This document shows positions 21,721 to 32,987 of a DNA stretch of 64,000 bases, one piece after another. Below the pieces are notes generated by a model. The model had not been told where the DNA came from and ran no database searches. It saw only the letters and a list, made by a program, of their open reading frames with translations. Source of the stretch: Apoderus coryli (taxonomy: Eukaryota; Arthropoda; Insecta; Coleoptera; Attelabidae); contig OU452201.1 of assembly GCA_911728435.2 (NCBI GenBank), positions 16,678,001 to 16,742,000 of the forward strand. The letters are read 5' to 3'. The position numbers were made by a program, and so were the translations under genes. Within the stretch, counting starts at the first letter, position 1; each line of letters opens with the position of its first letter.

Positions 21721-22807
21721 TACTTTTCTACGACTCTTTTAATGTTTTTGAATAAATTAAACATAATTTTTAGGAAAATATTTGTTTTTCGAAATTTATT
21801 ATAGTTGTCTTAAGCCTAAATACGATAAGTTAGAAGTATTAAATTGACTAGGTGGTGTTAAACTATATTCACTACCACTGTTTTTGTGTTTTGAAATTAG
21901 CGAAATCCTTAATTATAATCATTATTAATTGTATTGTCGGCGTTGCTATCGTGATTTTTCATGGCCGACGCTACTTTTTAGACCATGGTCGATAATTTTA
22001 AAAATGGTAAAAAGTGAAAAAAAACTATAGTAGGATGATATGCATTGGAAAAGGTAAAGAATATAACAAAAATGAAAGGAAAAATAAATTACTGGCGATC
22101 TGAGGTCGGGAAGGGGGTTAATTTTTAAGGGTAAAAAACGGTTAATCTCGATTTCCGGTAAAACTGTAAGTCCTATGAAAAAAAGTTAAATGGCAAAGTT
22201 GTAGACAATAAAAAGATCTACAACTTTTGTTTCGACACTTTTTTCATATAACCTCAAAATTTATGTAAAAATTCGAATAACCGAGTTTTTGGTTTTTTAT
22301 TTTTATCTTTTGCAAAAAAAAATATTTTTTCACGAAATTTGGTGAAAACTTACCTTTGTATGTCCCAAACATACAGTAATTTTTTTGATTTAAAATATTA
22401 ATTTTTTCACCTTATTTTGACTTAATATCGAAAAAGCGCCCTAATTTTCAATCGAAAATTCTCACGTCAAAATATCTGCTTTTTTAAAAAAGTTGATGTG
22501 TTTTTTGTTCGTTGAAATTTCTACTTTCTGATGGTATAAAAAAATATATATACACTACTATGGTAAATGTTCTCAAAAAATGCAAATAATGAAAAAAACT
22601 CGAATCCGAATTTTTTTTTTCTAATTACTTCTTCATTAGTTTTTGTCTCTTTGATGGCATTTCTTCTTGCCGTTTCCGAGAATTTTTGAAAAAATGATTT
22701 TTTCGATTTTAGTTTTTATTTATTTCTGACATTATTTTTACAGATATAAAAAAATTAAAACCACGTCCTCATTGTTACTGTTTGAAGAGGAAAATATTAC
22801 TTTCACC
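21721..22807. other. AT-rich DNA, no gene seen
   Basis: Several paragraphs of A/T-rich sequence with runs of T and A. I see no motifs. It is probably old repeat DNA next to the tRNA-like module at 22.8 kb. Confidence 0.4.
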
Positions 22808-22875
22808 GTTTATTGTAGTTCAGTGGTAATCGGCGTGGCTTTGGGTGCGGAGGTCCTGGGTCCGATCTCTGCTCT
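22808..22875 (+). tRNA. tRNA-like module (A and B boxes), probably SINE-derived
   Basis: TAGTTCAGTGG at 22816-22826 matches a Pol III A box, and GGGTCCGATCT at 22858-22868 resembles a B box about 32 bases later. The acceptor stem does not pair well and the B box departs from consensus, so I regard this as a tRNA pseudogene or SINE head. The isotype cannot be assigned. Confidence 0.45.
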
Positions 22876-22914
22876 TGAAATTTCTTTTTATTTCTAATTT
22901 TTTAATAAAGTAGT

Positions 22915-23265
22915 TAGATAGTTGGGTTGAGCAAGTGACGCAATTTAAGTATCTGGGATGTATGTTGAACCAAAATTGGGACCCAGAACAAGAGGTGAGA
23001 TGTAGAATAGGGCAATCAAGAGCATTAAACTCAAAAAATTCCTCACAATAAAAATCTAAACTTCAAACTAAGATACAGAACTCTAAAGTATTACCTTTTG
23101 TCCGTTCTTTTCTACAGTGTGGAGGCCTGAACATTGTAAGCATAGAAGGAAGGAACCTTTCGTGGTTACGGAACATTAGACAATGGACGGGGATGAGTAG
23201 TTTTCAAGAACTCCAAAATGCTGCAATTGACAGAAGCATATAACGGAAGCCTACACAATAATAGT
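22915..23265 (+). pseudogene. RTE-type LINE RT C-terminal remnant
   Basis: Plus-strand translation from about 22925 gives QVTQFKYLGCMLNQNWDPEQ and EVRCRIGQSRA, then after frame damage RSFLQCGGLN and RNIRQWTGMSSFQELQNAA. These are the order and type of blocks (FKYLG.......E...RI..AR, then a W......E block) at the C-terminus of RTE-group RTs. Catalytic motifs are upstream and missing. Broken by stops and frameshifts. Confidence 0.65.
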
Positions 23266-24024
23266 GTATATTTTAGATTATAACGTACAGCATCTGCAAT
23301 TTTTTTGGGTATGCTAAACTCTAGCTAGATTCACCATGTACTATCTTAGCACATAAATTATTTTAGTAGAAGTTATACAATTTGTATAATATAAAGATAT
23401 AAATATCTCCAACTTATCAAAATTATTCAATCTTTTCTGGCCGTGCAACAGAATTTACATTATTTATTATTCCCACAAGTCACCTAGGCGGCGGTAGAGG
23501 CTGCGGTTGGTAGAAAGAAAGAGTAATTCATTTTCCAAACGCTAATGTTTCATCAGAATGGGAAAATAAAAGTTTCCACCGCTGCGTCGTAATTATTCTG
23601 AAAAGTTGATAAAGCGCACAGCTGGGATGATATCATAATATATTTTATACTTAAGTTTGGTTGGATTGTTGGTTTAAGCTATGAATATTCAACAATAATT
23701 ATTTGAGCTGTTTTTATTCCTTTGACGAATTTTTATATACTGACTGAAAAAACCTTTTATTATTGAACTGCATATAAAATATGCGGATTTGTGGACGATA
23801 TGACAACATTTGTTTTAACAACTGTAATCGAATAGTAATGCATGAATTAAAGAAGACTCTATTCATATTCTACACATTACAAAATATTCACAATAATCAA
23901 AACGAGGAGAATCATCCTATAGACACAGGGTGTTACATATAAATTCATGTACTTACACGTGGGTCTGGAAATGCTCAGTTGTTAGGATACAGGTTGTTAA
24001 AACTTTTCTATGTTTAATATTTTA
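23266..24024. other. AT-rich DNA, no gene seen
   Basis: No recognised motif on either strand. Confidence 0.45.
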
Positions 24025-24102
24025 TAAGTAGTTGACACTGTATAATATAAATATAGAAACATGAAATAAACTAATATTGTATATGAACTGAAAAAAAAAA
24101 TT

Positions 24103-24170
24103 CCGTGTCATCAGTGGGACTCGAACCCAACATCTCCCGATTGCCGGTCAGATGTTCTACCCAGTTGAAT
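24103..24170 (-). tRNA. Truncated tRNA-like sequence in SINE copy 1
   Basis: The minus strand has a good B box (GGTTCGAGTCCC) and the same anticodon arm as the copy at 24383-24460. The 5' acceptor and part of the D arm are replaced by unrelated sequence. Not a functional tRNA. Confidence 0.5.
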
Positions 24171-24382
24171 ACATTAACGCCTCTTCTGTGTGCAGTACTA
24201 CGTTGAATCTTTAATTTAAAGGCGACACAAACTACACACTGCCACAATGCATGCATTTTTATTTCTTATTGGAAGCTGCGAACACCAGATAAATGATAGA
24301 AATCTATTCAACATAAGTAGTTGACACTGTATAATATAGAAACATGGAATAAACTAACATTGTATACGACTGAAAAAAATTC

Positions 24383-24460
24383 GGTGTCACAAGTGGGACT
24401 CGTACCCATCATCTCCCGATTGCCGGTCAGGTGTTCTAACCAATTGAACTACTGTGGCAC
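24383..24460 (-). tRNA. tRNA-like cloverleaf in SINE copy 2 (GGC loop triplet)
   Basis: The 78-base minus-strand sequence can fold as a cloverleaf. The acceptor GTGCCAC/GTGACAC has one mismatch. The D stem GTTC/GAAC closes AATTGGTTA. The anticodon stem CCTGA/TCGGG closes the seven-base loop CCGGCAA, and a T arm has loop TACGAGT. Position 33 is C rather than the invariant U, and the T loop has lost the second T of TTC. These departures and the SINE context argue for a tRNA-derived repeat head. The loop triplet GGC would read alanine codons, but I do not claim a working tRNA. Confidence 0.5.
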
Positions 24461-24500
24461 ATAGTAGAAACCTCTTTCAGTCCGTATACATTAACGCCTT

Positions 24501-26289
24501 TTATTTAACTTTTATCGAAAACATATTGAGATGGAATTTAGTACACGGATATCGATGCATTTCCGTGTACTAAATTGGTCAAATTTACATGTACAAAATT
24601 GCTTTTTAAAACTTTACGCCACTGGTTTTTTAAAAAACTAATATCACCATCTTAAAGCCAGATTAATTCTGCTTAAAATGTGTCTTTTTTACTTTTATAG
24701 TCAATACAATAACTTATTTTCGAAATCTTAATTAAAAAATAAACAGCATTTTCTTGAACTTCATACATTGCCTGTCAAACTGAATCAAATAGGAATGAGA
24801 TCAAGTGTCTAGTGATTGTTTCAATTAATTTTTTATAAATTCTAATAATTAATATTAAGAATTTACTAGTCATTTATTCGTTTGAAGAATTATTAACAGG
24901 CATTTATTTACCACTACCATGCCTTCACCGTTTTGTTGATTCACAACTCATAACTATGTGATCTAATTTTTGTTTTGTTTCGTGTTCTTATTGGAGGACG
25001 AATCTTCGCAGCCTGAAGGCCCAGGACTCTCCGACAGGTCCCATGCTGGCTGAAGGCGTGGCATGGGTCTGAGCCTGTTTGGTTAATGCAGGATTCCTAC
25101 CTGCTAAACCTCCACCTCTTTTGGTTAAGCATAGCTTTTCACCATTTTACTGTGACAGAAGCAAATAAGAATGCGATGGTGAAGTAGTTTTATCGGCAAG
25201 AAAAAAAGTCTCTCGCAAATTTTCAACATAACCTAAAGTCTTGTTATATTATGTAACAAGCAATTCTTAAAGAACTTCATTTGGTGGAGTGTTTATCTAG
25301 CAAAAATGTTGGTATATCTTATATAATCATACCATGTCTAGTAGGATCCTTATAGGCTAAGATCAGTCTTCTAAATTGCTAGTTCACAAAAGTCCCAAAA
25401 TATAAAATAGGCTTCCAGATGATTACAACACAAGCGCAGGCGCATCTTCATGAATCAAAGCCGTCGTATACACTCGTTGAAGAATATAGTCCGAGCTTAT
25501 TTATGTTTATAGTCCTACTTTTGTTTTACTGCAGGTTACTTATGATTTCAGGCTTTGATAAGAAAATGTGTGGTTTTGATACTAACTGATACTAAAATTG
25601 AATTTTCGTCGTTTTTATATTCTCTATTTTTATGTAGAGTTGAATTTCAGCTAAATTGATTTTAGTTCATACACTACTATATCGTTATGTCCCATGACAG
25701 ACTTTAATTTATAGAAAGAACGAGAGGAAATAACAAAAAAAAAATGCACGATGGACTCATGTATTTTTCAGCAATAAATTACCCTTTAAATTAGATGTTT
25801 TGCTTCGTTCCACAACACACAGAAATACTACTATATCTATCCCGGCGGATAGCGTAAAAACTCTGTACAATTTATTACACTTTTGGCTCGTCCAGAAATT
25901 GCTGATCGAATCGTTTTGCTCTAATCTGTTTCCTTCTTTCGACTTGGGTAGAGATTTAAGCATTTCAATTTAAAAACAAAACAATACAAGAAGCTATAAT
26001 AATTGTCCCAGTTTGAGGAAAATAGTTAAAGTTAGAGGGAAATTCAGGCCAAAGCTCGATATGTCCTTTAAACAAAACATGCTTATAGACAAAATCAGGA
26101 AAATATTGGATAGTGTCGCAGTACTTATTTTTATTCGTCAGTTCGATACGTGCTTACATTTGAAAGTAGCAAATTTATTTTATTAGTACAATAAGACAAT
26201 TTATTTGGAATAATAATTGAAACTATCATATATCAGTTTGTTGAAAGATCAAATTAAAAGTATGCAATCTAAAAGAATGATTAAAATTG
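24501..26289. other. Intergenic DNA; one GC-rich patch
   Basis: No coding motifs found. A notably GC-richer patch (24991-25130) contains GGCCCAGGACTCTCCGACAG and GGCATGGGTCTGAGCC; it may be part of an unrecognised repeat or an old gene fragment, but I cannot assign it. Confidence 0.4.
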
Positions 26290-26660
26290 TTTAAAAAATG
26301 TCTTAGTCCTTTAGCCTCGCGAAAGGTATCAACTTCCAAATCGTCGCTACCGATAATAGTTTTGAATACTACTAACAACTCTCGTTATTTAAAACTGTAG
26401 TGATTATCATATATTTAAAATTGCCATGCGGTCTGAGTTCTTAGGCAGTCTTTGCGTAAACATATCGTCTAAAATATGCATTCTTTTTTTGAATTTTGGA
26501 AAAACCTGTAAACTTTGCGAAAAACATTTTGCATTCTTTGACTTTCAGCACAGCGTCTTGCAAAATTAAATTTAGCCTATGAGCATTTGGAGAGATTTCT
26601 TTAATTTTAGCTTGTAAACCACTCTCCTGACGTAACAGCCGCACTATCATAGGTTTGCTC
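26290..26660 (-). pseudogene. hAT-type (DUF4371-like) transposase remnant
   Basis: Minus-strand translation gives SGLQAKIKEISPNAHRLNLI, then LQDAVLKVKEC and FFAKFTGF. After a frameshift it gives KKRMHILDDMFTQRLPKNSD. This block order (LQ.KIK......H.LNL.L.DAV, FF...TGF..FF..S.KRM.IL, then RLP) is typical of the DUF4371/hAT-like transposases common in insect genomes. Only about 110 residues survive, with a frameshift and a stop after the RLP block. Inactive. Confidence 0.65.
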
Positions 26661-26824
26661 TACTAACTTATGTTTTAAATCATACTTCTTAAATTGTTGA
26701 TGGAAACATTTCCATATAAAAGGGCTTTTTTGAGTAAACTTGATTTAGGTACGCCAAATTGAATAGGAAATCTGAAAATATACCTAAAAATAAATAGGAT
26801 GCCTTCTTTTTCTTTCTCGTTTTT

Positions 26825-27830
26825 TAAGAAGGGAAATAAACATGATGTAGGAAAGTATCGTCCAACATCAATTCAGTCATATTTTGCTGCATGTGTCATT
26901 TTAGACGACACATTTGAACGGTGCAACAAGGTTTCTTCCCGGGTCCTACATCTGCCAATTTATTGGTTTTAACAAAGTTTTTAAGTGAACAACTTGATAA
27001 TGGAGGTCAGGTAGATGTTCTCTATACTGACTTTTCCAAGGCCTTTGACAGACTTAATCTTGCTGTCTTGATGGCTAAATTGTGTGGTTTTGATCTATTT
27101 TCCTTTTGGGTTCATATTTAAATGGTCATTATCAATATATTTAGTATAGAACTTTCAGGTCTGTCAATACTTTAGTGAATTCTGGAGTCCTCCAAGATTC
27201 TGTGTTGTGGCCATTGTTGTTTTTTGATGATATTTCCAGTGGCTTGACTAGTGGTTCGCTCTTGTATGCCGATGACTTCAAGACATGCATGATTGCGCTA
27301 TTATTCAGGAAGACCGAAACTACATTTATGAGTGGTGTGTTCGCAACATCATTGAATATCGAAAAATATTTTTCAGTTTCAGCCTATAACTTATTTGTAT
27401 TTCATTCACAATTTTCCATTTATCGTTTATGATTGGATTAAAGATTTGGGGATTTTCTTTGATAGCAAGCTAAACTTTATTGAACATTATCATTATATGA
27501 TTCCAGCTTCGTATCAGTCTCTGGGTTTTGTCATGCGAAACGCGAGGGATCTCTGGTCACCTCAAACACTTATTGCTTTATTCAATGCATTTGTTAGGGC
27601 TAAGTTGGAGTATGCCTCTGTTGTGTGGAATTTCCTTCGACGATTATTGAACGTATTCAGCGTCGTTTTGCTAAGGTTCTGTGTGGTTTCGTAGCTAAAT
27701 CGTTTTAATTTGGCATCTTTAAGTACGCGTAGGGAATGTCATGCTATTATCGTACTGTACAAGATTATTAATGGAGTTAGTGATTTTCCAGAGTTGTTAA
27801 AATTGCTTCCATTTTATGTCCCTACTTTGT
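26825..27830 (+). pseudogene. Broken LINE reverse transcriptase remnant
   Basis: In plus-strand order, with frame changes: KKGNKHDVGKYRPTSIQS (about 26827), a TSANLLVLTKFLSEQLDNGG block with TDFSKAFDR (first catalytic aspartate, about 27035), LLYADDFKTC (catalytic YADD, about 27260), IKDLGIFFDSKLNFIEHYHY, RAKLEYASVVW, and a C-terminal LNRFNLASLSTRRECHAI block. Family order and wording match the copy at 56527-57592 and, in its C-terminal half, 6677-7585. Several frameshifts and stops make it inactive. It retains a ~33-residue segment after KDLG that the 56-kb copy has lost. Confidence 0.75.
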
Positions 27831-29703
27831 GTATAGGTACGTAACAATAATACTGTGTTTACTTGTCACTGTATTGTCTGTTATTGGATTCTTGATAAGT
27901 TTTTAATTAAGTAGTACTGAATTAAAACACAAGACCAATGTGACGCCTAGTTATTACACTAGTCACCCAGTGACGTTTCGACAAAAAATAAAAGAGTAAA
28001 AAGAATTTTTGACAAGTTGCGATTTAAATTTTAGAAAAATGCTAGGTGCGCCAGTGGCCGTTTCGGTCTAGCTTTTAGACAGTGGAGGCGAGATGGGTAG
28101 ATATACTATTTATTTCTTTCGCAATGTATTTATTTTAATTAGGGCGCCAACATTTAGTTTACACTGTAGGCACCAATGTCGTTCTGGGGAAATGTAAACC
28201 ACGCTTGTGATTTAAATCGGGACAGAAGTCAAAATAATCAACGATGAATTCATAAAACAATATCTTGTCTCATTTTATTTTAAAGAAAAACGAAATAAAA
28301 AATTATTAATAATAGAGAAATAATTATTTTAAATATTATTTAAAAATAGATTAAATTATTGAAATCTAAAATAAAAATATTCATTATGAAAGAGAAATCA
28401 CTATTTTAAATATTATTTCAAAATAGATCAAAGTCTGAGATGCAAATTATGATTTAATCACAAGTTCATTTTTTCAATGCCAAATAAAAGTCAATCTCCA
28501 CAAAATGAATATAAGTATAATATAAATATTATGGACTTTCATTATTAAAATTTATTCTACTATCGATAAACACAAAATCAGTTGTATCGTTTTATCAAAA
28601 CAAATTAAAAAGATAAATCTGCACTAGATGTAATTTAAATATAGAATTATTTCTGATTCAAGAATGATTCATTAACACGTTTAATTAATCAATAAAAAAA
28701 TAAATTCCACTTCGCTGGAGTCGGCTTCCTGACTCAGATCAGCTTGCTAAGCATAAATACGTTCGGCGCGTGATTGCTGGCGATTTTTAACGAAAGGAAA
28801 CACGATACTATTTTATCTTTTGAAATTGTACACAGTCAAAACAAAATTCCAAAGCCCAAAATAACATCTAATCACCGTGAAACACCGTGTATATTTGGAC
28901 ATGCATCGATTTTCATTCTGCATAGAAATACGTTATTTTTTTGTTTTTTTAAAAATGCAAAATTAAATTTTACTCACAAATATTGCTAAAAAGTCCGATA
29001 CAATTTACAAAAAAATAATTTTAATTGCAAATTTCAAAATTTGCCATAATTTAAATATGTAATCTCAAAAATAAAACTTCAAAAATATATAACAACCTTA
29101 AATTACTTATTTTCAGACTTAATTTGAACATTTTTCTTAAAAAATCTGCGAATTATATAGATGCAAATAGGTACTTATCTTTAATAATAAACTAAACATG
29201 CGCTCGATTTTGAATACTATGCTCAGCTATTGCGTGATCTACTCGATTAAACTATACACACACAAACAAAAAAACAGATTTATAATTTTGTATAATATGA
29301 AAAGTTAAATTCTTTTAAAGCTAACGCTGGCTGCTTTTTAATGTAATGTATAATAAAATAAGTCAAAGGAAAAAAAGCAATGGAGCCCAGAGGCAATACA
29401 ATTTTGGCGGTGTGCCTCATTTTAATATTCCTACTAAAATATATTATACTCAAGAACGCTTGGAACTTTATGAATTTTTAAACATCAAATTTTGTTTATT
29501 ACCACATAACAAAAAACGCTCTTTAGGATAGACATACCTATACTTAAATTTAGGTAAACTTATAAAATGTGCAGACTTTAAATTTGAAAAGACATGCAAA
29601 GTGTGAGTGTTCGTAATTTTTTCTACAAGCGATTAATAGGTTGTTGGTAGATTAATAAAATGTTCACGAATCTTGCTTTGTGAAGAAGAAGAAATGTAAT
29701 TTT
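27831..29703. other. AT-rich DNA; possible PLE scrap and a short direct duplication
   Basis: A GACGTTTCGACA sequence near 27972 resembles the boundary of PLE terminal repeats on the minus strand, but no complete ribozyme core is present. A direct duplication of about 40 bp (starting near 28315 and 28391, with TATTTTAAATATTATTT in common) lies in very A/T-rich DNA. No gene is recognised; frames of 60-70 codons look random. Confidence 0.4.
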
Positions 29704-29807
29704 TAAATATTTGGTGAAGTTCGTGGGTAATAAGGCAACAAGTAAAATAAAGTTACAACACTTTATTCAAAGTCAGCGACGTTTCGTGGGGTTACAACAT
29801 AGCGTCC

Positions 29808-30599
29808 GTGTTAAGTGAGATTTTGACTCCGGTTACTTCTACATTAATTTACAATGTTCGTAATTATTTTGATTTTGTTTCTTCACTTAGTGATATTGTG
29901 TTGCCAAGTAATTATATCCTGGTTTCTTTAGACGTAAAGTCTTTGTTTACAAACATTCCAAAGACGTTAGTTATCAACATAATCAAAAGGAAATGGCAGC
30001 ATATTTCAGCTTTTGTTAATGTATCGAAGCAGGTGCTTATTGACATTGTTCCATTCTGTTTCGAATCGAGTTATTTCTCTTACCAAAATAAGATTTATTT
30101 GCAATTGGATGGAAATGCTATAGGTAATCCAGCTAGTCCTGTCCTGGCGAATTTTGTCATGAATGATTTGGTGGAACACGTTATTAATATCTTGCCATTT
30201 GATACCTCATTGATGAAAGTTTACGTTGATGATACAATTGTCGCTATCCCCAAGTGTTATTCTAATGATGTAGTTCAATTTTTTAATTCTTACCATAAAC
30301 ACCTCCAATTTACTATTGAATTTGAGATTAATAATCGGATACCGTTTCTGGATGTTTTGGTGATTAGAAACAGTGACGGCAGCGTATCTACTGATTGGTA
30401 TAAAAAACCCACAAGTTCGGATAGAATAATTAATTATTTTTCAAACCATCCCACCAGTCAAAAAATATCCACAATTAGGGGCCTTGTCGACAGAGCATGT
30501 AAATTAAGTGACCCTCGATTTCATGCTGCTAACATAAGTAAAATAGTGAATATTCTGAAGAAAATTATTATCCAAAATCATTTATTAACAGATGCATAA
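29808..30599 (+). pseudogene. Penelope-like RT, 5'-truncated
   Basis: The 263-codon frame covers the RT core: SLDVKSLFTNIP (first catalytic aspartate, residues about 43-54), then DGNAIGNPASPVLANFVMN (the GSP.SP.LAN block) and KVYVDDTIVAI (catalytic YVDD). The frame is open from 29808 but the first codon is GTG, not ATG, because the element is truncated in the fingers. It ends at 30599 through a frameshift near 30565; the continuation is in the next frame. Telomerase-related RT of this type normally continues into a GIY-YIG domain. Not translated as such in its present state. Confidence 0.85.
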
Positions 30600-31210
30600 C
30601 AAATCGCAGTTCTCAAAATAACAATATTATGGTTGCAACCGATTCTAGTATGGACAATGTACAGAGTTATAAATATTTCAGGTTCCCTTTCATTGAGGGA
30701 CTTTATTATAGTGTTAAGCATGTTCTTAGAGAAACGAATATAACATTGGCCTTTTATAATATTAATACTTTGAATCAGTTCTACACAAAACTGAAAGATC
30801 CACTTCCACTTGAAAACAATCAAATTTGGTGTATGGAATTCCATGGAAAGTATTATATTGGCCAAACAAAACAATATTTAAATAATAGCGTGAAACAACA
30901 CAAGACCGATTGTAAGAATCACAACCAGCATAAAATTGAAAAGACAGCTCTCGCAATTCACCATTTTGATAATGGACATCGTTTTAAGTTTGAGTCTGTT
31001 GCGGTCCTTGATAGGGAATCCAACTATAGAAAACGTAATGTCAGTGAGATGCTTCAAATTAATTTGCATGATACAGTTAACTTAAGAACTGACACGCAGA
31101 GTTTGAGTAACCTGTACATAGATTTATTACAAAAATATAAAGTACAGTTATCTCACTTAGGGTGTCCCTGTATATATATGCGTGCCTTGTATTTATTTTG
31201 TTCTGTATAG
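30565..31210 (+). pseudogene. Penelope-like C-terminal region with GIY-YIG nuclease
   Basis: This continues the RT frame after the frameshift: FINRCITNRSSQNNN, then a linker to KYYIGQTKQYL (the YIG part of GIY-YIG, about 30850) followed by VKQHKTD, TALAIHHFDNGHRF, NYRKRNVSEM and TVNLRTD. These blocks match the order in PLE endonuclease domains, where the nuclease nicks target DNA for insertion. The cysteines that usually precede the GIY motif are reduced to one (WCMEF), so a small deletion is likely. Inferred inactive with the upstream RT in a different frame. Confidence 0.8.
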
Positions 31211-31534
31211 TCTTTTTTACCAATATGTTTTATAAAGTTTTTTATGTTATAGTCGTTTTTATTTATTGTTATTGATATACATTTAACGAATTTTTAAAAA
31301 TATTTTACTGACCATGATATTGAGATTTAAGTGTTTAGACCAGAATTCATACTCGAACCAACATCAGTTCTTATAGTTTTTTGTCGTTTTTACTTTATGA
31401 TGACTTTAACAACATATTTGATTTTTATGTATTCAACACTTTGAAAAAGAAAGGTAATTAATTACAATTTTCTGTTTATATACCTATTTTATATTTTATT
31501 TTAAATTGTCATGTTCTTATAAGTTTTTATTTGT

Positions 31535-31600
31535 AGCTTGAAAAAGTCGACATTAACCCACGAAACGTCGCTGACTTTGAACAAAGTGTTGTAACTTTAT
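31535..31600 (+). ncRNA. Degenerate hammerhead-like motif at PLE right end
   Basis: CTTGAAAAAGTCGACATTAACCC is followed by ACGAAACGTCGCTGAC. GAAAC and a short stem III-like GTCGC are present, but the CUGANGA core is broken (CTTGAAA). In related elements I would expect CTGAAGA here; that is inference from the general PLE pattern. Treated as a decayed copy. Confidence 0.35.
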
Positions 31601-31772
31601 TTTACTTGTTGTCTTATTACCCACGAACTTCACCAAATATTTACATCACAAGGCACGAAACATTTAAAGATGTAATTTTTAAAATTTTATTTTATTATTA
31701 CTAATATAATACTTACTAATTTTGACGGTTAATATGGGTTCAAATTAATCGTAACATTGTATAGAGATTATA

Positions 31773-32477
31773 AGTGGAGCATCCAAGCAAAACCAGATAA
31801 ATCCATTTTATAAAGTTCCGAGATAATTGCAAAAAACTTTGTATTAGCAAGTCTTTAAAGTTAACCAAAAAATATATAGCGTACGTGAAAGATATGATAT
31901 TGTAGATCTCTTCCACAGTATTCTTTTTCAATTTCATGATTAACAAAAAAAAAAATTTGACACTTACAATCTGTTTTTGATTGAGTTGGAAAAAAAATTG
32001 TTTATTTCAATATAGATATGTTTAATAACTTTGGTCTTAAGTTAAATACAATGTATCTAACTTTTTTATACAAATATACATTCCTATGTCATCCTCGAGG
32101 CAATTGCAAACGTCGTCTTGATCTTGTCCTTCGATTTCGGTTTTGATGGCTTTAGCGATAGTTTTAGGCCAGGAGCACAGATTAAGGAAGCTAGTTAGCG
32201 GAGCTTCCTTATTTTAGCCACGAATAGAAATATAAAAACAATACATTCGCAGGCGGATTTTTTTATTTTTTGCTTGAAACATGGGTATCCAAATTTATTT
32301 TGTGGATTTATCTGGTTTTGCTTGAATCACCTGATTTTAAAGGGGATTTAACACAGTTAGGTTGAATCCAAGTTTACCATTGGATTTATTTGAACAAAAG
32401 ACATAGGAATCAATCATTAACTCATTTTATTGCCCAAAAGTGGATTTATCTGGGTTTGCTTGATTGCTCCTCATAAA
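31773..32477. mobile_element. MITE-like element with ~33-bp TIR
   Basis: The left end AGCATCCAAGCAAAACCAGA and TAAATCCA is inverted at the right end (TGGATTTATCTGG.TTTGCTTG). A second internal copy of the terminal motif lies near 32300. About 700 bp, no coding motif, so non-autonomous. The superfamily is unclear because I could not fix the target duplication. Confidence 0.6.
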
Positions 32478-32501
32478 ATGAATTTGTGTCCGTAAATATA
32501 A

Positions 32502-32987
32502 ATGAAAAATAATTTCGTGACATAGCGGACAAAATGACTGGTTTTACCTACACAAGGGATTTTGTTTAATTTAGCAGGGCCTCAGGTTGATGGTAACAGA
32601 AGGATAAATGGTCTCTGGCGTTTTGTGTTTACACCATTTTCATTTCATTTCTATTTGTACAGCTGGTGTTACTTATACATTGGATTTGATCGGCCTCTTT
32701 ATGGTGGGATATGCATTACTATGTGTATATGTAGATGGTACTAGTTTACATATATCTACTGTTGTATATCTCATTGTGATTAAATGCAGGCCGATATTGT
32801 AGATGGGCAACGACTATGGTACTCTGACGAGCTCATAATAAGAGCGAAACGAATTCGTTAGTATCTGTCGACCCATGCCTCGGTCTGGTTCTACTGAATT
32901 AGACTGAGGCCCTGCTAAATTAAACAAAATCCCTTGTGTAGGTAAAACCAGTCGTTTTGTCCGCTATGCCACGAAATTATTTTCCAT
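32502..32987. mobile_element. MITE-like element with ~85-bp TIR
   Basis: Bases 32502-32586 and 32904-32987 are inverted near-copies (AATAATTTCGTG.CATAGCGG at the ends, AGCAGGGCCTCAG at the inner edges). The spacer is about 320 bp. The element starts about 25 bp after the previous MITE, so the two are adjacent. The ORFs over its spacer look fortuitous. Confidence 0.7.

Larger units (their letters stand above)
24025..24500. repeat. Tandem duplication of a tRNA-headed repeat
   Basis: The segment starting GTAGTTGACACTGTATAATA occurs at about 24029 and again at about 24317, each followed by an A-run and a minus-strand tRNA-like segment, a period of about 288 bp. The second copy retains a full cloverleaf-like sequence and the first is truncated at its tRNA 5' side. 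It looks like a tRNA-derived SINE that inserted or duplicated in tandem. Confidence 0.6.
29704..31642 (+). mobile_element. Penelope-like element (RT plus GIY-YIG) with inverted flanks
   Basis: A 5'-truncated PLE: the RT remnant starts within the fingers at about 29800 and continues to the GIY-YIG nuclease region, ending near 31170, then a non-coding 3' part. Bases 29704-29790 and 31557-31642 are inverted copies of the same sequence (GAAACGTCGCTGACTTTGAA and neighbours), about 86 bp with few differences. An inverted partial copy at the 5' end is typical of PLE insertions. The right flank carries a degenerate hammerhead-like segment. One frameshift separates the two coding parts. Confidence 0.85.

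Noticed and set aside
22808..22875. Functional tRNA gene
   Set aside because: The acceptor stem does not pair and the B box is off consensus; a SINE or pseudogene is more likely.
27925..27990. Hammerhead on the minus strand near GTCGAAACGTCACTGG
   Set aside because: GAAAC is present but no CTGANGA occurs at a plausible distance; at most a PLE-end scrap.
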